Assembly: GCA_016220125.1 (NCBI GenBank)
Contig: JACRIF010000070.1
Location: forward strand, 1 to 9,864
Origin: Candidatus Peregrinibacteria bacterium
GTDB lineage: Bacteria; Patescibacteriota; Gracilibacteria; UM-FILTER-43-11
Length of the DNA: 9,864 bases
Reading direction: 5' to 3'
A program made the translations under genes and the position numbers. Each line of letters begins with the position of its first letter. Positions within the stretch are counted from its first letter, which is position 1. This document shows, in pieces, positions 5,783-9,864 of the stretch. The notes beneath the pieces are model-generated. The model was not told the DNA's origin, searched no databases, and saw only the letters and a list, made by a program, of their open reading frames with translations.

Positions 5783-8164
5783 CTAGACCGGAACCTGCGG
5801 TTCCCCCGGCTCAAGCGGTTTTTGCTCCACTGGTTTTGCCATTTGATCCGGCTCGATCGTTTCTGGCGCCCGGGTCGGTTCCAATTGAGCCAATTGCACG
5901 GGTTCCGCTATCGGTGACTCGGGAAGCGTTGACTCTGAGGGTCTTACCCCCAACCCCGCATTCTCCAATCTTGCGCTTCCCGTTTCAACGGTGGGCAAGC
6001 CCATGGCCACAGCCTCAGGTTCAACCGTTTTATTCACAATTTCAGGTCCGGAATTCGGAACCACACTCACCGGGTTGGATACATCCATGGTGGTTGCCGA
6101 CGCGACTCTCACCCCTTCAGCCTTCACTTCCTCCGTTGGTGCTGTTTTCAGGGTTTCCGCTGCGCTGGCGACCACCATCCCTGAGGTTCCGCTCAATGGG
6201 GATTTTCCTTCCTCCACAATTGTTGCATCCGCGTGGCCTCCCGCCGCATGTCCCGCATCATGGCCATCACCACCGGGGATCGGAGCCGATATGGCGGCCG
6301 GTGAATGACTTTGTTTCATGATGATCTCAATCAGTTTAGCCTTGTTTTCCTTCAGGTCGCCTCCGTGTTTTTCGATCATGGCCTTCACCTGCTCCGAGTT
6401 GTTGGCAATGTCCGTATCCGAAAGACCCGTGATCTCTTTGAATTTGCTGCGGACCTGATCCTCGTTTTTGAAGTCCACGGACACCATGGCGCTCACTTTT
6501 CCCTTGAATTTGTCTTCGGCAGAGGTCATTTTCGCGCTGTCTCCACCCTCCAGGATATTCGCGTAGGCGCGAATGGCCTTGTTCGGGTTCAATTTGCTAA
6601 GGCTCACATGCCCATGCGCGCCGTGAGCCCCATGGCCCGTGGGAATGATGGGGACCTGCATGCCCAAATGACCCACCTCATGCAACAAATGGGATCCGGC
6701 TTCCCCAATTTTTCCAATAGTGTGACCGATGACTGGCAGCTCGCCCAAGATTGCGAAGGTGCCCATCCAGATGATTCCCGTGGTCATCAAAAGCCAGATG
6801 AATTGCTGGATGGAATCCATTCCCAGGAAGAGCGAACTCACTGAGAATATATTGGCCTGTACGTCTCCACTTGCGTTGAGTGTGGCAAACACGTTCTTGC
6901 CCATGCTCTGGCCCGCGGTCACCATGATGAACCCGACCGTCCACACGGCCCCCACCTTGGCGGGCACAAAGGCCCATTCGGTGAATTTTCCGATGCTGAG
7001 ATAGTCCTTCGCCTTTCCTCCGTTGATGCCGAGGCCTTCACCCAGTTCCAGCAACACGATGAAGGGTGAAAATGCCATTAATATCCACAGCATCGAAACC
7101 CTAGCGATCAGGGCAATGTACAGCGACGCAAACGCCACCAGATACACGATTTGGATGATGAGCGAAAACATGGTGCCAATGGCCAGCTGACTGATCTGGT
7201 CGCCGGTGTTGGCTCGCGTCAGATTTTGGATTCGGGCCATTGAATAGGTCAGATAGTAGGAGGCATTGTTCTGGTTGTAATCACCTACTTTGATCTGTTG
7301 CCAACAGATGGTTGCTTTTTTTGCCATTCCCGCAGTTTGGTCTGGTTTTCCATCCAGCGGGTAAGCCTTCGCGTAGTCGTCTTTCAGGGTTTTCATGAAA
7401 TCCTCCGTGCAGGCGGCTTCGGAAAAATTATAGGTTTCGTTGGCGTCGGCTGGGTAGTATAGCTTGTATGGCACGCAGAATCCCTTTACCTCGTTTCCAA
7501 AAACTTCACACGGATCCGATTGGATTTGCGTATTGAGCGCATCCCCGGCGATCCCTTGAATCCCCGAAGGGATGGCGAATACCACATTCGCGGCCACATT
7601 GCTGGCATCCAAAATCATTTTGCCGGCCAGCCACGAAAAGTTGACCACGATCAGCATGATGACGAATTTGGGCAACGTCTTCCGGATGTCCGAATCCTCA
7701 CCCATGAAAATGTGCTTGAGCGCCATGGCGAGCAGCACCAGCACGAAAATGATGTTCACGATGTTCCGGCTGATGACCCAGATGGTGTGGAGCATTTCGC
7801 CCATGGCTCCAGCGAAGATGTAGTCGTTGCCCAGAAAGGTGCCAATGTTGAACGTGAGGAAGTGGATGAGCGGATTGAAGATGTTGTTCACGTAAGTGGA
7901 GGCCACCGCAACGGTTTGCAGGATTTTGGTGACATCGATTTTAGGCGTTTGAGTTCCCGCAGTGGCCGTGTCTGTGGCGGGAGCCGTGTCCCCATCCGCC
8001 GCGTAGGCGATTTCCCCAAAATAATTCGCACTTTCAACGTTTTCAACCCTGACCCCAATAGATGGATTGGCTGTTTTGGCCATTGGCGCCACATTCAGGC
8101 TGAGCACCCCTATAAACAAGGTGGCCAACATGAGGCTTTTGATGGTTTTTGCGAAAGTTTTCAT
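5783..8164 (-). CDS. VirB6/TrbL-like polytopic membrane protein with long hydrophilic tail
   Basis: This 793-residue protein is probably the membrane channel or scaffold part of a type IV secretion-like machine; the assignment comes from topology and context, not from a diagnostic motif. A signal peptide or first helix lies at about 8-25. Strongly hydrophobic segments lie at 127-150, 166-186, 326-352, 354-376, 395-417 and 452-477, with a weaker one near 81-110. Segment 162-182, with its TLPK...VNFSWL pattern, resembles membrane proteins found in CPR secretion loci. The loop at 188-325 has four cysteines (C219, C230, C252, C287), which suit disulfides outside the membrane. After the last helix come histidine-rich stretches (H492-H519, H635-H644) and a Pro/Glu/Val/Ala-rich, probably disordered tail ending at 793. 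It starts 6 bp after the stop of the charged tail-anchored gene, indicating co-transcription. No Shine-Dalgarno is seen. The stop is TAG. Confidence 0.8.
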   Translation of the reverse strand: MKTFAKTIKSLMLATLFIGVLSLNVAPMAKTANPSIGVRVENVESANYFGEIAYAADGDTAPATDTATAGTQTPKIDVTKILQTVAVASTYVNNIFNPLIHFLTFNIGTFLGNDYIFAGAMGEMLHTIWVISRNIVNIIFVLVLLAMALKHIFMGEDSDIRKTLPKFVIMLIVVNFSWLAGKMILDASNVAANVVFAIPSGIQGIAGDALNTQIQSDPCEVFGNEVKGFCVPYKLYYPADANETYNFSEAACTEDFMKTLKDDYAKAYPLDGKPDQTAGMAKKATICWQQIKVGDYNQNNASYYLTYSMARIQNLTRANTGDQISQLAIGTMFSLIIQIVYLVAFASLYIALIARVSMLWILMAFSPFIVLLELGEGLGINGGKAKDYLSIGKFTEWAFVPAKVGAVWTVGFIMVTAGQSMGKNVFATLNASGDVQANIFSVSSLFLGMDSIQQFIWLLMTTGIIWMGTFAILGELPVIGHTIGKIGEAGSHLLHEVGHLGMQVPIIPTGHGAHGAHGHVSLSKLNPNKAIRAYANILEGGDSAKMTSAEDKFKGKVSAMVSVDFKNEDQVRSKFKEITGLSDTDIANNSEQVKAMIEKHGGDLKENKAKLIEIIMKQSHSPAAISAPIPGGDGHDAGHAAGGHADATIVEEGKSPLSGTSGMVVASAAETLKTAPTEEVKAEGVRVASATTMDVSNPVSVVPNSGPEIVNKTVEPEAVAMGLPTVETGSARLENAGLGVRPSESTLPESPIAEPVQLAQLEPTRAPETIEPDQMAKPVEQKPLEPGEPQVPV

Positions 8165-8170
8165 AAATGA

Positions 8171-8755
8171 TTAGGTGAGCCACCAGGTCATGAGACCTGC
8201 GGCAATGCCGCTGCCAAGGGGCAGGGCCAGGGTTTTAAGGGTTGTTTTCAAGGCTCCTGAGGAAGGGGTGGTTTCCTGCTCCACGGGCGCCCGTTTTTGG
8301 GCGAGTCTGGGGCGTTGAGTGGCTTTCCCCTCCTGATCCACCCGATTGGGCACTTGCTCCTGCTGTTCGCGCATCGAGGGCTCCTCGGACTCCTCCATCT
8401 CGGACTCTTCCGCTTCTTTCGATGCCTCGGCTGCTCGTGAGGCGCCGATCATCCCCTCGCGCACGGTTTCCATTTTTTGAGACTCCCGCGCCTCCTCCCT
8501 TTCCATGCGGGCGCTTTCACGACCCCCCATCACTCCGGCCATTTTTTCCCGTACCCCCTTTTCGACCCCTTCCCGGATGCGCCCTTCGGCCGCTTTCCCG
8601 GACTCGGGCGCAATGGCCATGGATCGGGCCAGGGCTTCCTTTTCGGCTCCCTTTCCCATGCTATCGATCGTCCGGGTTTCGTCCTTTTTTTGCCCAGGCA
8701 GGGTTTCGAACAACCTGGCTCTTTCAATCTGTGATTTGATGTCGTTTGTGTCCAT
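8171..8755 (-). CDS. Highly charged protein with C-terminal membrane anchor
   Basis: I do not recognise this 194-residue protein. Residues 1-165 are extremely hydrophilic, rich in Glu, Arg, Ala, Ser and Met, with long helix-favouring runs such as MEREEARESQKMETVREG (84-101) and an acidic patch at about 109-130. They are probably helical, coiled-coil or disordered. A single hydrophobic segment at about 174-193 (LKTLALPLGSGIAAGLMTWW) ends one residue before the stop, so the protein looks tail-anchored with its bulk in the cytoplasm. It lies 41 bp after the upstream minus-strand gene and 6 bp before the VirB6-like gene, so it is almost certainly co-transcribed with them. A role as adaptor or assembly factor for that membrane protein is inference. 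The biased composition produces long false frames on the other strand, but the operon fit and the clear C-terminal helix support this frame. Confidence 0.7.
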   Translation of the reverse strand: MDTNDIKSQIERARLFETLPGQKKDETRTIDSMGKGAEKEALARSMAIAPESGKAAEGRIREGVEKGVREKMAGVMGGRESARMEREEARESQKMETVREGMIGASRAAEASKEAEESEMEESEEPSMREQQEQVPNRVDQEGKATQRPRLAQKRAPVEQETTPSSGALKTTLKTLALPLGSGIAAGLMTWWLT

Positions 8756-8796
8756 CGATTGCTAATATATGAGTGGTTGGGTGACTATATTGGTGT

Positions 8797-9864
8797 TTAA
8801 AGCCATTTTTGGCAGTTCGCCTTGAGCTCGCGGATGTTCACCTTGGGGTCCGAGAGGAATTTTTCATAGAACAGGAAGCGGGTGCGTTCGCGTTGGCCCG
8901 TCTTGCTTTCGGAAAGTTGGCTCTGAAATCGGTCCTCCACCACGCCCTTGAGATCCTCCTTTGTGAGGATTGAAGGGCCTTTGCGTTTTCGGGCGGTGTT
9001 CAAAACCGCCTTCAGTTTCGACACGCCCTCCTTCGGTTCCTCCTTAAAGAGCGATTCCATCACCTCGAACTCGTCGGCATCCGTGATGAAGGCAGACATT
9101 TCCGTCCGGCTGACCCGACTTTGGGCGACTTTGTTGAACAGCGTGTTGTCGGTCATGGCGCTCAAGGCACGATGGGTCAGGATGCGCTCCTGCCCACCAG
9201 CGTTCTCGAAGAGGAATTTGGCCATTTCGGGATTCCGGTTGTATTCCTTCACACCGATCACCGATCCCGCGCCCAACAGGAAGTAGGGATTTTTCAGGAC
9301 GGTGGCGGCTTCCTCGACCTTGCCCTCCTTGAGCATTTTCAAATAGGGGATGGCGTTCACCACGGCGGTGGCCAGGCCCCAGGTTTGCAAGGCGAACAAC
9401 CCGATGCTTTTGGCGTTGAAACCCGCACGCGACGCTTCGGACACATAGCGCCTGGAATGCAACTTGTTGATGTCGCGGAATTGATAATCGACTTTCGGCG
9501 AGGCTTTTTCGGCCCCTGTGGCCTCGAGCGCTGCCTTGAGCCCCTCGTTTTTGTGGTTGGGGTTCTGGTCCAAATTCCCGATGACCCACTCCGCCTCCTC
9601 GGCCATCGAGATGAGCGCCACATGGCGGGCGATCTCGTCGTGGGCAGTGGGCTCCTCGGGCTTGATGCCCGTGGTCAGTTTTTTGGGCAATCGGCGCATC
9701 TTGTCATTCCACCCACGGTCCTCCTTTCGGGCCAGCACATTGCGCACGGCCTGGAACAGGGCCTGCCGCTGGATCGGATTGCTTAAAATTTGATCCCGGC
9801 CTTCGCGGTCTTTCCCGACAAATCCCACCAGCGCCTCGTCGTCGATGTTTTTTGAAACGGTGAC
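8797..9864 (-). CDS. Protein of unknown function with central hydrophobic segments, 5'-truncated
   Basis: I do not recognise this protein. The frame stays open to the right edge of the window (355 visible residues), so the N-terminus is missing; the GTG at 9828 is probably an internal valine. The visible N-terminal part is basic and helical (RNVLARKEDRGWNDKMRR). The middle has one likely membrane helix at about visible residues 153-176 (SIGLFALQTWGLATAVVN and following) and a weaker hydrophobic stretch at about 191-207 (PYFLLGAGSVIGV). The two flank a short charged loop and so suggest a hairpin in the membrane. The C-terminal 150 residues are charged and helical, ending in IRELKANCQKWL. It is the first visible gene of the minus-strand operon that leads to the tail-anchored and VirB6-like proteins, so a part in the same envelope complex is likely but unproven. 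Confidence 0.75.
   Translation of the reverse strand, partial: VTVSKNIDDEALVGFVGKDREGRDQILSNPIQRQALFQAVRNVLARKEDRGWNDKMRRLPKKLTTGIKPEEPTAHDEIARHVALISMAEEAEWVIGNLDQNPNHKNEGLKAALEATGAEKASPKVDYQFRDINKLHSRRYVSEASRAGFNAKSIGLFALQTWGLATAVVNAIPYLKMLKEGKVEEAATVLKNPYFLLGAGSVIGVKEYNRNPEMAKFLFENAGGQERILTHRALSAMTDNTLFNKVAQSRVSRTEMSAFITDADEFEVMESLFKEEPKEGVSKLKAVLNTARKRKGPSILTKEDLKGVVEDRFQSQLSESKTGQRERTRFLFYEKFLSDPKVNIRELKANCQKWL

Noticed and set aside
5743..6321. 192-codon plus-strand open frame in the convergent region
   Set aside because: It is antisense to the Pro/Glu/Val-rich tail of the VirB6-like gene and its proline-rich translation is a compositional artefact.
8242..8739. Plus-strand open frames opposite the charged tail-anchored gene
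   Set aside because: Their translations are Pro/Arg/Phe-rich, produced by the Glu/Arg codons on the other strand, and they break the operon layout. The minus-strand frame fits the 41- and 6-bp spacing.
8764..8769. TATATT on the minus strand as a -10 box for the tail-anchored gene
   Set aside because: The hexamer is a 5/6 match, but the expected -35 position reads CAATAT and the 41-bp gap is naturally AT-rich; readthrough from the upstream gene is the simpler explanation.
9121..9786. 221-codon plus-strand open frame antisense to the right-most gene
   Set aside because: No recognisable motif, and it overlaps fully a minus-strand frame that continues through the window edge and sits in an operon.
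9826..9828. GTG as the start of the right-most minus-strand gene
   Set aside because: The frame is open for 12 more codons to the window edge with coding-like sequence, so the start most likely lies outside.

Overview
The window looks like part of a bacterial genome of moderately high GC, most likely from the candidate phyla radiation (Patescibacteria, possibly Peregrinibacteria-like). This placement is an inference. It rests on a CPR-style, N-terminally extended conjugation-type ATPase beside a VirB6-like membrane protein, several proteins of no recognised family, and gene starts without Shine-Dalgarno sequences. TAA, TAG and TGA all end reading frames and no reading frame contains an internal TGA, so the standard code fits and a UGA-recoded Gracilibacteria-type genome does not. 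No RNA gene, insertion sequence, integrase or CRISPR array was seen.

Left part (1-3000, plus strand): an MFS transporter cut by the left edge, a PfkB-family sugar/nucleoside kinase, and a 212-residue protein of unknown function with an apparent internal duplication. The MFS and kinase genes are separated by a perfect extended -10 promoter element and six tandem 7-bp repeats. After the 212-residue gene comes a second 7-bp tandem repeat of different sequence, then an imperfect palindrome and a hairpin with a T-tract.

Middle (3135-5660, plus strand): an 841-residue TraG/VirD4-like (VirB4/HerA-superfamily) membrane-anchored ATPase. Its 3' end faces a minus-strand gene, and the 122-bp convergent gap holds a GC-rich double hairpin and a second inverted repeat.

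Right part (5783-9864, minus strand): an apparent three-gene operon. In transcription order it encodes a partial protein of unknown function with one or two hydrophobic segments, a very charged 194-residue protein with a single C-terminal membrane segment, and a 793-residue polytopic VirB6/TrbL-like protein with a signal peptide, a four-cysteine loop and a roughly 315-residue hydrophilic tail.

Taken together, the ATPase and the minus-strand operon probably belong to a type IV secretion or DNA-transfer-like envelope machine of reduced composition. No relaxase, VirB8/9/10 or pilin is visible, so whether it moves DNA, protein or something else cannot be read from this window. The MFS and PfkB genes look like metabolic neighbours with no evident link to it.
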